Positions 13,911 to 25,475 are shown, counted from the first letter of the stretch. The stretch is 64,000 nt of DNA from Chaunax sp. Z400 (GCA_037577475.1 CM075202.1:4445501-4509500); one strand, 5' to 3'. Made by a program: numbers and translations. The notes: generated by a model from the sequence alone, not told the origin.

Positions 13911-15554
13911 TGGGACAAGGGTTTAAACAGCAAACATGTAATTAGCTCTCAAATGAAGACAGGGTACGTTATTCCGCAGCAGCCTACAGGGTACCACTAT
14001 GACTCTTAATAACATGCTCTCTATGGGGTGTGCATGTGGAACGATGATGAATGAGTACGACAAACAGGGATCCAGTTTGGCTCATACATCCTCTACTGTG
14101 ACAGCCCAGCAATTCAGGTGGTTGCACTGTTAGAAAAGTTGGAGGACAACCATAACACTGGATTCATTTATAATAATCCTTCATTCACTCCACAAATCAA
14201 AGTGAGGAGGCAAAGCTGTCATTGGGTACTCCTCCCTTACTTGATGTGCCAACTTTAATTCTTTGCCATTGTCACAAGATGAGAGAGAAGTGAAAATAGG
14301 ATATAAGAGAGGCTGTTTTCTGTTTCTGGAGCAGCTTTTTTAACAGATTTGAAAACCTGGTGGTTTAGCTGGCATCACAGACAGAAGTGTCTCCTGGGTT
14401 ATTGTCAAAGCTGGCTCTGGGTCACCGACGGAGAGACGTGCCTATAGTTCAGGCTACGTCCATCCTGTCCATCCAGAGTTCTGATGCACTTTCCTGCAGT
14501 TTTCCCCACGGCTCCTACAGCGTAACATGCCTTCGGACTGTTGTGTCATCTCATTGAGTCCTAACAGGGGTTCTTATGTCTGACAGGCATGTTGTTACTG
14601 CTCTTTTAGACCACAGCTGAAGCTACAGGGTGGGTCGGCCAAGCGGGACCATTAAATTACCCTCTGCTTCGATGGCATTGGCAAAGAGCGGTGGAGGGTG
14701 GTGCAACGACAGCATGAAAAGAAAAGGAGGGGAGGAGGTGACACCATGCGATGTAAGACATAACAGACATGTCAGATGCGAACGCTCTCATGCTGCTTTG
14801 CTGTGGGCTTTGCCATAGGTGAATGCCAGTGCTGCCACTCTCACCAAGACTGAAAGAAGACTCCAGAAGTTTTCCAGGGCTACAGCATTAACACAAGAGC
14901 GTTGGTTATGGTGAAAAGCCATTTTGATACTGATCAATATGGGGGAAAAAAAAATTGTGATCATATGCTGCCCAGCCGTATAGCTACAGGATGGGAAAAT
15001 GAATTAGCTTAGCTGAATTAATTGGTAATGTTGTTTAACTTGGTTAACTACCACTAAACACTGCATGTCAGGCTTGCTCAACAATATCATCAAAGTTCTA
15101 AACTGAGTCTTGTAGTTGCAGTTATTAAAAACTTTGATTATGCGCAGATAGTTACGGCTAAACTTAATGAAATGTAGACTTCAAAAGGATTTGGATTTAT
15201 TAAGTGTATTTGATATCGGACTCCTGCTACCTTGTAAGGAAGGGAGGCGTAAAGACACATTATGTCTGACTCAACCACCATAATATAGGCTATTTGTTGT
15301 AGATTTGTCTTTCCCTGCATATAGCGGGATTTTACCGCTCCGGTCTCTGTGTGAGCCTATGCAGCCTACACCTCCTACATTCCCTGCACGTTAAGAGAAA
15401 TTATGAGACATAACAAAGTTCGTTTCATTGTAAATTTTGGCTATTCACTATGTTTTCGCAAAAATAAAAATGCTGCATTGCCTCATCCATCTTTCTTTGG
15501 GCCTGAGAGGCACAAGCCATCAGCGGTGGTAACGGTTCCATCTGTCTCCCCTGT
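13911..15554. other. non-coding stretch
   Basis: No gene or repeat recognised. It contains mixed unique sequence and an A9 run near 14946. Confidence 0.5.
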
Positions 15555-15583
15555 CCCCCCCACCCCACCCCACCCCAACCCCC
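15555..15583 (-). repeat. (CCCCA)n tract; G-quadruplex motif on minus strand
   Basis: C-runs of 7, 4, 4, 4 and 5 separated by A or AA. Read on the minus strand, four or more G-runs of at least four with loops of one or two T form a textbook quadruplex motif. Confidence 0.75.
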
Positions 15584-17814
15584 ACGTACTAGCGTGAATA
15601 TCCACAGTATTTCTTCTGGTAGCTTTCTGTCACGCAGGGCCAAGGGAGGAGAGGAAGATGGAGTGAGACGGCCCCTGGACATAGACGAAAGAGGCGATCC
15701 ATGACCAGATTGTCATAGGTTATAAAAAGGCACTACAGTGAGGATATATGAAGATTTATGAAATGGCTGGAACCGTAAATATGACATAATGCAGAGTAGT
15801 GAGGGGCATTCCACCCCGTGTTGGACCCAGTCACATGAGGATTCCAGTCTGTTCTTCACCGATAAACCAGAGAACTGTAGAGTAACGCGAGGATTAGAAA
15901 GTTTATGTATAACGTCTACACTTGTGTCCATACTCAGCATCTCCGTCTCATGTCCACATAAGTGCTGCCTCCCTCTCACCCCCCTGGGAGCACAGTATGG
16001 TTAAACATCATTAAATTAATACAATTACAATATTTAAGCGCATGCTCTGAACGTCATACTTGGCTATTTTATAATGAAGAGCTGCGACCAAATCATACAT
16101 CGTGATGTACAAATTGCACACAAGTGTCACCGTCAAGTTTAAATTTTAAAAAATAATAATAACAGTTATGAGCTTAATTTATTTCTTCGAGTTTGTCAAG
16201 CACTTTAAGCATCAGCGTTTTTTAATTTCATTTGAAACCCATTGAGATTATTGCGTTTGTTTCTTGTTGAGTGTGCCGTGATTTAATGAAGTAAAATATT
16301 TATATCTGCCTTTACTCCTGTTTACACTCATTTAAAAAATGTGTTAAGAAATTACTAATGTTTATGGGAACTGCCCAAAAAAAAAATTTAATTTTTTTTT
16401 TAAAAGAAGGGCAGTACTTTTTATTTGGTGCTCCTAAATTACTTGCTGGTGCTCCTAAAATGGAAAAAGTAAGTCTAGGGCCCTGCATTGCAGTATAAAA
16501 TAATGCATTATCTTAATGCAAAGTCTGCAACATAAGCATTATAAATTCAATTTATAAGTCAATCAATAATTGCAACATTGGGCATGAGACTTTTCTGGCA
16601 GACACACCTCCTTAATACCCAGAAATATCATTAGGCAACAAGAGATTGGACGTCCCTGAGAGGTCCAGCGGGAGACATTCCCACAGTCATCCGAAGCTGA
16701 AGCTCCTGGAAAGGTTTCAAGTCACATCTATTAAGTTAATTTAACCTTAAATCTATTCTTCTAATGCACTGCAGCTGCACTGTATGTCAAAATAATGCTG
16801 ATGGTTTGTCCACATTGCAAATCTAACTCTGTGGCTCTCTCCCGTCTTGGGGGGGGGGGGAGAGCACATTGCAAAGGTATGATTTTACTGTGAGGATCAC
16901 GGTGTAATCCAGTCCTTAACACTCATCCAAAGGTTTGTACATGTGGATGAACACGCCATCTATGTGAGGGGGGGGTGTGCACACAATGAACAAAACTACA
17001 AACACGAGAACTGCCCACCAAAGTACCGCAGCATGTTAGTGACTATGACGATCCAACTCAAAGCCAAATGTGATGTACAATAAAGTTAACTAAACTTGAC
17101 GATTCACCGTTGCCTGACTGAAATTGTATTCCTTTATAAAACGCCACCCTGATCTTTTGCTGCCGCCCTCGATTAAAACCCACCACAGCCCGAAAGGAGC
17201 ATTGTGAGGCCTAACAAGAATAATCCGCCCTGTTATACTGCTGAGGAACATCAATATGTGATGAATGATGCATTCCAGGAGTTCTTCAGTGATTGTTTCT
17301 ATTTTGTTTTACCCACTTTCTTTCAGCCTTTCTCTTCTAATTTGACCTCAGGTACTGATTTCCTATATTTCCCAGCGTGCTTTTAAAAAAAAAAAAAACA
17401 TAGAAAAGGCCTGACATGCTCAATGGAACAAGCGGTTTTATTCAGCTGTGAGTTATAGACCTATATGTAAGGGGGTGGGGAGACACAGAATGTCTGGTTA
17501 ACAATGGAGTTTTGCCATGTTATCACTCAACTTAAAGGCTTTAAAATATAGTTGCTTCATTTGATTATGAGCGAAGATAGGAAAACTATATATTTACAGT
17601 GGGGGTGTCAAAAAAAAGAGGAAAATATGACATGACACAATCTACATATTAGTAGGGAAAATAATATTTTGTTTAGGCCTTGCAAATCCAGACTCTAATC
17701 TCTAAAACAATCTTTTAAACCTCATTAAATGTCTCTCCTGCAGACAAGAATATTTCCAACAATCTCTCTAAACGTATTTGTTGTTGTCCCACAAGCAAAT
17801 GAACGTCCACGCCT
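15584..17814. other. non-coding stretch
   Basis: No gene recognised. A G12 run lies at 16849-16860, a G7 run near 16970 and A/T-rich words at 16377-16402. The 16000-16330 part is strongly AT-rich. Confidence 0.5.
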
Positions 17815-17992
17815 TGTGCCTATCTCTCTTTCCCCATGTTCTCCCCCTCCTCCCCTCTCTTCACTCAGGCTTCTCTGTGCTGTCCCGGGGCCTGATGTCG
17901 TCCTTCTATCTTGTCCTTCTGAGTTCGTTTCCTTCCTCCCATCTTCGTCCATGGTGTGCTTGAGCACCTCCTCCTGTCTTCTTTCCAGGTCG
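17815..17992. repeat. pyrimidine-rich tract (plus strand)
   Basis: C and T dominate the plus strand (TCTCCCCCTCCTCCCC and similar). It lies directly upstream of the L2-like tail at about 18100 and may be part of the same element. Confidence 0.5.
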
Positions 17993-18089
17993 CCGCGGTG
18001 GAGAGGAGGTTGTGTGGCAGCACCTGGAAGTTCCTCCACTTCCTCCTGATCTATATCTCTAAGGTGTTTTCAACTTATCTATGATTTTC

Positions 18090-18280
18090 ATCCTGACTGG
18101 TCGTACTATAAAGTGACTGTCTCTTCTGTACAGGCAGATGGATCCTTCCACTCTTCTTCTTCCTGTTTAAAGGGTCTTTTGGGCCATTGTTTCCATATAC
18201 ATATCGAGGGTCCGAGGCTAAAGCCCGCTGAGGCAAATTTGTGATATTATGATATTGGGTTGTATAAATAAAAATGACCC
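18090..18280 (+). mobile_element. probable L2-type LINE 3' end
   Basis: The order CCTGTTTAAAGGG ... GGGCCATTGTTTCC ... CTGAGGCAAATTTGTGATATT ... GGTTGTATAAATAAAAATGAC matches the arrangement of L2/CR1-clade LINE 3' ends in fish, which finish with 'GGGCT-TATAAATAAA-A-TTGA'. Only the 3' untranslated tail is present, as expected for a 5'-truncated copy. No reverse transcriptase reading frame is seen upstream. Confidence 0.5.
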
Positions 18281-19220
18281 GACCATCAGGAAGTTTATCT
18301 GTATGTCTGCAGTGCATGGAATGCAGATTTTGCTGTATTCTCACAGTATGATTGCAGCTTGATTGCTACCCTGCCGTCTTCCTGAGCACCACGCCGAGAC
18401 AGGTGACAGGAATCCTGCAATGGAAACCCAATCAGGCCAATCCTCTACGATTCCTCGCCGCCGCCAACCATCTGTAACACACGCTGCACATGCCATACAC
18501 ACTTACAATTACCTCTTTGATAGATATGGAGATGAACACATGCACATTAACCAGCGCACCTCCTGTGAACTTGGCACAGACATCCGGCGCTTCGGCGCTA
18601 ACTGAAACATCGAGTCCCCCTCCAGCTACGAGGACGACGCGGTGCAGCTGACCTTACATTCTGACCTCTCCATGGAGGTCACAGAGATGAATTTACCCCT
18701 CGGGGGATCAATAGTGTAAGAGGAAAAATACACAAACACTCCCCCGCCATAGCAAACAAACCCTCTAGGAAGCAGGACTGGCACCAGTGACAGAAATAGC
18801 CCCCCTACCGCCCCACCGCCTCTGAGAAAGATAATACAGGCCTTTCATCGTGATCCAGGTCCCACTTTGGTTTTTAACCCTTTCTGGACCTGTGTGGAAG
18901 TCACACACAGACCGCCCAATGCCGGCCAGGGCTGGATTAGATACCACTGGTTAAATGGAGGTGGAGTGGCTGCTGGGCATTTTGGGTTTCCTGTTGAAAA
19001 CAGAACAATATCCACAAAGCTCTATGCAGAGGCGGGCCTGTCACACAACCTTTCTACCCAAGTGTGGGAAATGCACCCATTCTGTCAGATGAGCTCAACC
19101 TCTTCTTCTTTTCTATTCCTATGAGTGTGTCTTTGTAGGCTTGAGCATTCTGGCTGCAGAGTGAATTTTGGGCTATTGTCATCGTGATCCTAATGGCCAG
19201 CATCTGGCTCTCTGGCACTC
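18281..19220. other. non-coding stretch
   Basis: No gene recognised. The sequence is unique-looking, with CpGs near 18580-18650. Confidence 0.5.
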
Positions 19221-19246
19221 TTTTTTTTTTTTTTTTGTGCTGGAGC

Positions 19247-19335
<89 letters not shown>
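19221..19335. repeat. T16 run followed by (GT)43 microsatellite
   Basis: Sixteen T at 19221-19236, twelve unique bases, then uninterrupted GT from 19249 to 19335. Confidence 0.97.
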
Positions 19336-19336
<1 letters not shown>

Positions 19337-20729
19337 TTATAGAGGTAGGAGTGAGGTGGGTGATCGGACTGCTCATGCCTCAAGCTGTGCAGCTGTCCCA
19401 ATTACTACTGCTCTCTTCTCTCCTAATTTCCCCTCCGCTCCCATCTGCCTCTTCTTCACTCCAAATCTCTGTCCCTTCCATTCATAGATGGCACAAGTGA
19501 GGGTTCGTACTTTCAGGAGGCTCCCATGCTAGAGAGAGCCTTTAGCAGTCGAAGTAGATCCTGTTTCAAATTTGGCGCTGCGGGGCATTTAAGACCTGTA
19601 GACACTGCGGTGTCTTTCTCAGATGGCTAGGATTTTTCAGCAGCATCCCTGAATCCCTGCAGCCCTCCTTCCCCGCTCTGATCCTGGCCTTGACCTGTGG
19701 ACCCAAGAGGAGCTGACGAGGCTGTTTCATGGGCCATGGGAACTCAGCATCAAGGGATTTTTGTGGGTAGGGTGGGAGGCGGGCAGGGAGAAGGAGGGCT
19801 GTTTGTGTCCCACGGTGAGTCCCTCAACAACTTCAGATGATGACTCGTGAGAATCCAGCTCCTCATGCAGAGGCGTCACCGCAAAACTTTGCTGCGTTCT
19901 TCTTGTCCTGGCTGCAAAGCTTCGGCAGAGACGTGACAGAGAACTCGAATAAATACACAGAAGCAGATAGAGATAGATGCATGTATATGCAAATGCAGTT
20001 CATAATCACAAATCAATGCAAAATGCACAAAGGAGGTTGTGCAACAAGGGGTGGTTAAGAGCTTCCTGCTGAAAAGGAGTAAAAAAGGGGGAAGGAGAGA
20101 TCTTAAGCGCTTGCATGCGGATAGGTACGGGCCCATTTCTGGACGGCTCCAATGAGCCGAGAAGAAACGTCGAGAGAACCACTTCGCTGTTCCGGCTGCA
20201 CCAGCAATAACTCCCCGAGATGCACTAAATACAAGCACACACATAAGTGAACGCACACACACACAAATACACATCCTTTCTGATGTGAGTGCACTGCAGG
20301 CTGCAAGCTGGGCCAACACACATTCACACATCCTGCAGACCCACACAAGGCAGCTTTTGGCTGAAACATTATGTGTGTAGATCCATTCCCTATGCACAAA
20401 TCCAATCTGAGGCCACATACTGCAGCTATCAGTTCCAAGCTCCTATTGTAACTGTGTGACTTGAGTTCATATGCAGATCTCCTTTTCTTTCTGTATATCT
20501 TTAGACATCCGGAAGAGTTAAGTCGGGCTTTTTTTAAAAATCCTAACAGATTGGGAAATCAGGTTTCATCACCAATTATATTTTCTTTAATCTCAAACAT
20601 TCACACACTATGAGAGTAAAGAAATAACAGGACGTCACACATTCTCATGCCAGATGGAACTAGAAATGCACCGCCTCACGCAAATCTCTCGAGAAGCAGC
20701 TGCAAAATGTAAACAAAACGACTGACGAA
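19336..20729. other. non-coding stretch holding the longest open frame of the window
   Basis: No gene is supported. The minus-strand frame at 19876-20418 is 180 codons, but it crosses a CA-rich segment (20240-20270), overlaps a second open frame and shows no domain, so it is treated as chance. Confidence 0.55.
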
Positions 20730-20935
20730 GTTGCCGTAGCGACCGCCCTGCTTTACGCTGAGAAAACAAGTAAATAGAATAAGATGGGAAGATGAGGTCA
20801 ACACGGTAGTGTCAGGCCTGCGTCAGGCTGGTCTTCTCAAGTCGAGCCTCGGCAGCCTCACGGACCTGCCTGCTTTTCTCCACGGTAACCCGCCCCACAC
20901 TCAGCCTGTGATTGGCTCATAAAATCACCAGACAG
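20730..20935. promoter_or_regulatory. promoter-like patch: X-box-like site, GC box, CCAAT box
   Basis: GTTGCCGTAGCGAC at 20730-20743 fits the RFX X-box consensus GTNRCC-N2-RGYAAC with one mismatch. A GC box (CCCGCCCC, 20889-20896) and an inverted CCAAT box (ATTGG, 20911-20915) follow. The local CpG content is above the surroundings but below that of the island at 23.4-24.4 kb. No exon is recognised next to it, so a promoter or distal element remains a guess. Confidence 0.3.
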
Positions 20936-22440
20936 ACACTTTGTCTTACAATACAGATACTACTGGCTCTCCTGTAGGATAAGAGCAAAAACGCTGATGG
21001 CAGAAAGGCCTTTTACCTACAGATGTTGCCCTTTAGAGAGGCTGTACAGCTAACTAGAGACTGCAGGTGTGTTCCTGCACGTGGCATGCTCTACAGTCTC
21101 TACTCTAATACAAGACGTCACTAAGATTTTCCATGAAGTCTCATGCATCTTTCTGTTTTTCCATCTCCCAGTACCAGAGGCCAAATGCCAACACTGGACA
21201 CACAGTGACTGCTCACTGATTAATCAGCTACTCTTAATCCTTCATGTCTTTCCGAGTTCTTAATCTGTAATGACAGGACTCAGATCTCAGATAGGTGTGT
21301 GTCCATGTATCTATATGTAATGCAAATGTATTTCAGTCCTCCTCTTTCTCACAGCAGGAACCACAAAAGCACAAGCTTCTTTTCAACAGCTCCTGCTCCA
21401 TTCACAGTACGCCGACAAAAATATCCTGCACATGGATTAACAATACGAACAAAACAATGCCTCCAGATGAGCCTTCCTCTTTTGGTAGCATTGTCACCGC
21501 AGCCCGCTACAAGCATTGCCATGCCTTGCATAGCCTCTTCACTTCAATGCTCTTTGTGTCTGTCGCACGAAGCCTCAAAACTGGGAACATGTCTTCAAAA
21601 TGTGTTGTTTGTTTCTTCCATAGCTCAATTCAGCCCCTTTTCTTCTCATCCGTCTGGTGTTTTCAGAAAAAGAAACAAAAAAACAAAAACGGGATATATC
21701 TGGGACACCTGCGTGCCAACAGGGGATGTAAATAAAGCACATTGAAGCAAATATCAAAACTTATGCACACACTGTACAGTGCACCAAAACACTGATGCTT
21801 GAAATTAGAATGGCTTTTCATGCAAACAGAGGCGCTTTCATGTGCAGGTGACAGACTGGTATTGCAGGCGGAGCCGAAATGAAAAACAAATCAAACTGCT
21901 ATTTTAAATAAAACTTCACTTGGCAGCGTCTTGCTGCACTAATCCAAACAGAGAAATGCTTGCCACTTGACAAATGTGCAGAGTGTTAAATATAGATAAA
22001 ACTCTGAAATGAGTCACCGCCCATTTTTGCTCATTGCACCACGTCTGACCTCTTTGGCAGAGCAACACTAATATGTTTAATGAACTCATTAGTCAAAAAT
22101 GAAGACAGACAGTGGTATGAGGCATGGAGGGTGCAGGCACAAAGGGCAGAGAGGGAGGAAGAGAAACGAAGGAAGGGAAAACAGACTAGCTGAAATGTGT
22201 GTGTGTGTGTGTCGACTTCTCTAGAAAGCACAGTCTCCTGTATTATAGATGCAGCATCATGTGTTCCAGTCGCTACATGGTAGAAAATACAGCATTTGTC
22301 CAAAGCAATCAGCTCAACAAGCAGAAGCAACACAGCCTGGGAGGCAATCTGCAAAAAAAACTTCAAACCTGCCAAGTAAATTTCAACTGTTTGCTGGAGT
22401 GTCATCACTACTATTTAATTTAAGTGCTTCATAAAATATT
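20936..22440. other. non-coding stretch
   Basis: No gene recognised. Two overlapping plus-strand frames of about 146 codons at 21295-21745 lie in different phases over the same DNA and show no domain. A short (GT)n occurs at about 22196-22212. Confidence 0.5.
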
Positions 22441-22960
22441 ACACACTTGGAAATGGACTGCTTTAATGACATTATTTGCACTAACACATAAATATCGCAC
22501 AGATCAAGGCTATTCCTAAAAAAAAAAGAAGCCCAGATTAGAGCAATTTATTGCCAAATGATGAAGCACTTTGCCTTTTGTGATATAATTGGTTCTTGTC
22601 ATTTAAAAGTCATACAGACATCTATCTAAAGCATCCCATTCCTCCTCACCACTGGAATCCAAGACAGAGTCCCCCTACCATGGCAGGAGACTGCTGTCGC
22701 TGCAATATATATGGCTGTTAACTTATTCATGAATGGGTTAAGGGTAGTAACTCAATCAATCTGCATCCATTTACCGAGCCTGACTTTATTAGATAACATT
22801 AATGATGCATTAGTTGCTTATAGGTGTTGGGTTTCTCCTTAGTCATCAGCATCAATTCAAAAGAGACCACAATGGATGTTAGCTGCATATTGATCAAAGC
22901 CTCAGGATAATCGCAACACTATTAAAAAAATGAGGTAATATTTATCATCAGACAATATGA
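22441..22960. other. repeat-free AT-rich block, possible conserved non-coding DNA
   Basis: Even-textured AT-rich sequence without recognised repeats. It carries homeodomain-type ATTA/TAAT cores (for example near 22775 and 22800) and a TCF/LEF-like GATCAAAG near 22892. Only comparative alignment could show conservation. Confidence 0.25.
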
Positions 22961-23137
22961 TGTCAAAAAAAAGGGAAAATCACAGAGGTGATATATGTGC
23001 TGTAACATCGGACATTAAGTGATGTGAAATAGTCAAATATGTCATCCATATCATAAATCATGTGAGAGCAAAATGATATTGCACTTTTTTCTCCATTGAC
23101 TCTGTCATGTGAAGTAATGTAGAGGGGGAAAAAAAGC

Positions 23138-23153
23138 GTATACTATAGTATAC
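23138..23153. repeat. 16-bp perfect palindrome
   Basis: GTATACTATAGTATAC reads the same on both strands. Confidence 0.9.
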
Positions 23154-23255
23154 ACTGGGCTTATTTCAGCATCAGCTCTGGGATCATGACAATATTACAC
23201 CAGTTCATTCAATGAGCTCCACAGTCTATCAGATGAGCAACAGTGAAGGCAGAAC

Positions 23256-23278
23256 CACATCCACTGTCTGTGGATGTG
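23256..23278. repeat. perfect hairpin, 9-bp arms
   Basis: CACATCCAC and GTGGATGTG are exact reverse complements separated by TGTCT. Confidence 0.9.
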
Positions 23279-23309
23279 TGTGCTGCCGGCTGTATTATCG
23301 TCAGCCACG

Positions 23310-23311
<2 letters not shown>

Positions 23312-23344
<33 letters not shown>
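23312..23344. repeat. (GT)16 microsatellite
   Basis: Uninterrupted GT array just left of the CpG-rich island. Confidence 0.95.
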
Positions 23345-23347
<3 letters not shown>

Positions 23348-24168
23348 AGGGTTAGGATGCAGAAATCACCCTGCTGATTCCCTCTGTCCCGGTGTGATGA
23401 AGACTAACCGGAGCTGAGCCGTTTAGTTTCACAATCACACATCAGAAAGGCGTTATTACACATTAACAACACCTCCTGATAGCGAAAACAAGCGCACGCC
23501 TGGCTGTGGTGATTATTACGAAGCAATTCTGGATAATTACTGGTAGCGGTGCACCGAGGCTGAAACACGGGGAGCTGCTTTGTCTACTGGCCAAACATAA
23601 CGGACGCGGAAGGGGGGGAGGACGCACAGAACACCTCTGTGTCATGCGTCTTCGTTTTCAGATGGTTGTGTCCGAGGTTGGATGCATTTCGCTCACACGA
23701 ACGGCGAGCGAGACGAATAGAAACAAACGCACGCAGACAAGACAGCTAGCTTAAAAGCTATACGCTTCTAGCTGTGTTTGTGTATTCAGCCTCACGCAGC
23801 TGCCAAATTCAAACACTTTAGCGCTTCAGTTCAGGTGATTTCGCGGTGTTGAAAGAGGTTCTCTACGGTGGATGGTTGTTTGGAACATTCTCACTTGCGT
23901 CCTCTTTAATAACCAACAAAGAACAACGCGGGCCGGTTTATGTAGATGTAACGTAGCATAAGTATTAACGGAGCATCCCTCTGTAGCATAGCAAATACCT
24001 CCGGTGTAGATATAACGGGACTAAAGATTTTACCTAACTTAGCGTGACCGCTATTTGCTCGCCGTGATCTCAGCAGCGACGCAGTCAACAGGCCGGGATG
24101 TAGCGGAGGAATAAATGAGCTGAGCACTGCCTACATTTACGACATGCAGCAGGGTTATTGTCACCTAC

Positions 24169-24176
24169 CTCGGCAT
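24169..24176 (-). CDS. candidate first coding exon (start codon plus splice donor)
   Basis: On the minus strand an ATG with A at position -3 begins at 24176. After ATG-CCG-AG it meets a near-ideal splice donor, AG|GTAGGTGA, with the cut after 24169. Without splicing the frame stops two codons later, so the start makes sense only as a short first exon. The 5' untranslated part would lie to the right, inside the CpG island, overlapping the plus-strand candidate. Only eight coding bases are present, so the gene cannot be identified and the match may be chance. Confidence 0.2.
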
Positions 24177-24335
24177 GATACAGCGGCTTTCAGCGGCATC
24201 CGACCGGGGCTGCGGATGCTGGGTCTGTCGCAGAGGTAGTCGAGGTTTGTTGCTCCAGAAAGCTGAGTAGAAAGGCTGCGGCGGAAACAGGAACTGGGAG
24301 AGCTGGGGTCTCTGAACACGACAGTCGATGCTGCT

Positions 24336-24407
24336 ATGTGCTGGATGGCCGGTGTCAAGACAGACCCGAAAGGGGGGATACTCAATATCCTGCGCAGCCT
24401 TTTCAAA
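24336..24407 (+). CDS. candidate first coding exon, unidentified protein
   Basis: An ATG at 24336 (G at -3) or the in-frame ATG at 24345 (G at +4) opens a frame of 24 or 21 codons. It ends exactly at a strong splice donor, CAAA|GTAAGA, in phase 0. The encoded N-terminus ends DPKGGILNILRSLFK, a basic, partly amphipathic stretch I do not recognise. Its position at the edge of the CpG island and the donor support a real first exon. Against it are the short length and two other open frames across the same bases. No second exon was recognised downstream. Confidence 0.3.
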
Positions 24408-24599
24408 GTAAGAGGATGTGTAGTCACTACAGTAACAATACAATGTTGTGTCTGTGGTATCAACATCTACACTATACTGAGTCAGCTGCTGTTGAATGTG
24501 GTGGCTGTCAAGCAATTATAATCATTAAATTACTACAAATACATAAACTCAGATTTTCAATAATTGCACTTTTACATTTTTGTATGTCTCTTTGTAAAG

Positions 24600-25060
24600 C
24601 TAGTTGGAAGCATTACTCAATCCCCAATGTATATTAGGTTTATTTGGCATAATATAATATTCATCAGCTCTTTTCAATAACCAAATCAAACAAGAACACT
24701 CTAAATAGCTCATTGCAACGTATATTACAAGTGTTTTCGCAAATATAACACAAAATGCTACTTTTTCTGACCACCTTAGTCTCAAAATTATTCAGCCCTT
24801 AATGACAAGTCTCTCCAGTACTTTATAGAGACCCTTTAGCTACTATAACCTGCTTAAAATGTGATGCATATCCAGGAACCAGCTTCTGGCAGCTTTCCTG
24901 AGGAATCTTAGCCCATTCCTCTTGAGCAAAGGCCTCCAGTTCTGTAATATTCCTATGTTTACGTGCTGCAACTGCCTTCTTCACATCCCACCAGAGATTT
25001 TCTATGGGATTCAAGTCAGGCGACTGTGGCGGCTACTCTAGAATGATCCAGGACTTCTCC
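24600..25060 (-). pseudogene. Tc1/mariner transposase, 3' part, with in-frame stop
   Basis: On the minus strand, 25032 down to 24823 encodes the C-terminal end of a Tc1-like DDE transposase: PQSPDLNPIENLWWDVKKAV, then ...ITELEAFAQEEWAKIP..., ending before a stop at about 24823. The conserved Glu of the DD34E triad is in NPIENLW. A TAG stop replaces the expected Trp codon at 25033-25035, and everything upstream (DNA-binding domain, first two Asp) is missing. The AT-rich segment 24600-24822 corresponds to the region between the transposase stop and the element's end. Inactive. The left inverted repeat was not identified with confidence. Confidence 0.8.
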
Positions 25061-25201
25061 TGAAACCAATGGGTAATTTTAGAGTCACCAGTTCAGCTAT
25101 CTTGCATGTTTTTGGACTGTGGGAGGAAGCCGGAGCACCCAGAGGGAACCCATGCAGACACAATGAGAAAATGCATACTCCACACTGAGAGGCTCCAGGT
25201 C

Positions 25202-25411
25202 CCCAGTCTATTTAAGGTGCTGAGATTTCCCACCTCTCCCTCTGTCTGTCAGTATCTCTGCTGCACTGCGTATGTATTGCTGCCTGTGCTTTCAGCCCCA
25301 CCACCACCACCACCACCACCACCCCAGCATCCACCATATACAACCAATCTTAAAATAGAGGAAAAGGTCTATAAAATAGGGCAAAAAAATATGTGCAGTA
25401 TGATGAGCTCC
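25202..25411. mobile_element. 210-bp insertion inside the SINE, flanked by CTCCAGGTC repeats
   Basis: CTCCAGGTC at 25193-25201 and again at 25412-25420 flank 210 bases unrelated to the SINE, the signature of a target-site duplication. The ends of the insert show no clear inverted repeats. It contains a pyrimidine-rich left part and a (CCA)9 microsatellite at 25298-25324. It may be a short retroposon or an unknown DNA element. Confidence 0.55.
25298..25324. repeat. (CCA)9 microsatellite
   Basis: Perfect trinucleotide array inside the insertion that splits the SINE. Confidence 0.95.
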
Positions 25412-25475
25412 CTCCAGGTCTGGATTCAAACCTAGGAGCTAGTTGCTATGAGGCGACAGTGCTAACCCACCCTCA

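Larger units (their letters stand above)
23400..24420. promoter_or_regulatory. CpG-rich island, candidate (bidirectional) promoter
   Basis: This is the only kilobase-scale segment where CpG is frequent. For example, 24181-24240 has six CpG in 60 bases and 24061-24120 has five, while most of the window has none or one per 60. In vertebrates such islands usually mark promoters and first exons. Two candidate first coding exons with good splice donors lie 160 bases apart and point outward (minus at 24169-24176, plus at 24336-24407). No TATA box is obvious, as is usual for CpG promoters. The promoter call is inference from composition and splice signals. Confidence 0.55.
25072..25475 (-). mobile_element. 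tRNA-like SINE, split by an insertion
   Basis: On the minus strand the head (25475-25412) carries GGTTAGCACTGTCGCCTCA and a B-box-like GGTTTGAATCC. The body (25201-25072) carries the GGTTCCCTCTGGGTGCTCC and CCACAGTCCAAAAACATGC motifs of a very common fish SINE-like family. The other copies are at 27690 and 44618. Between the two parts sit 210 foreign bases flanked by a 9-bp direct repeat. Removing the insert and one repeat joins the two parts exactly as in the intact family. Confidence 0.75.

Noticed and set aside
17725..18039. Charged 104-codon minus-strand frame
   Set aside because: It is the complement of a pyrimidine-rich tract next to an L2-like 3' end, and a plus-strand frame of similar length overlaps it.
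19876..20418. 180-codon minus-strand open frame, the longest in the window
   Set aside because: It runs through a CA-rich segment, overlaps another open frame on the same strand, and shows no domain, signal peptide or splice structure.
21295..21745. Two plus-strand frames of about 146-148 codons
   Set aside because: They use the same DNA in two phases, and neither has recognisable motifs. Serine-rich composition follows from local base content.
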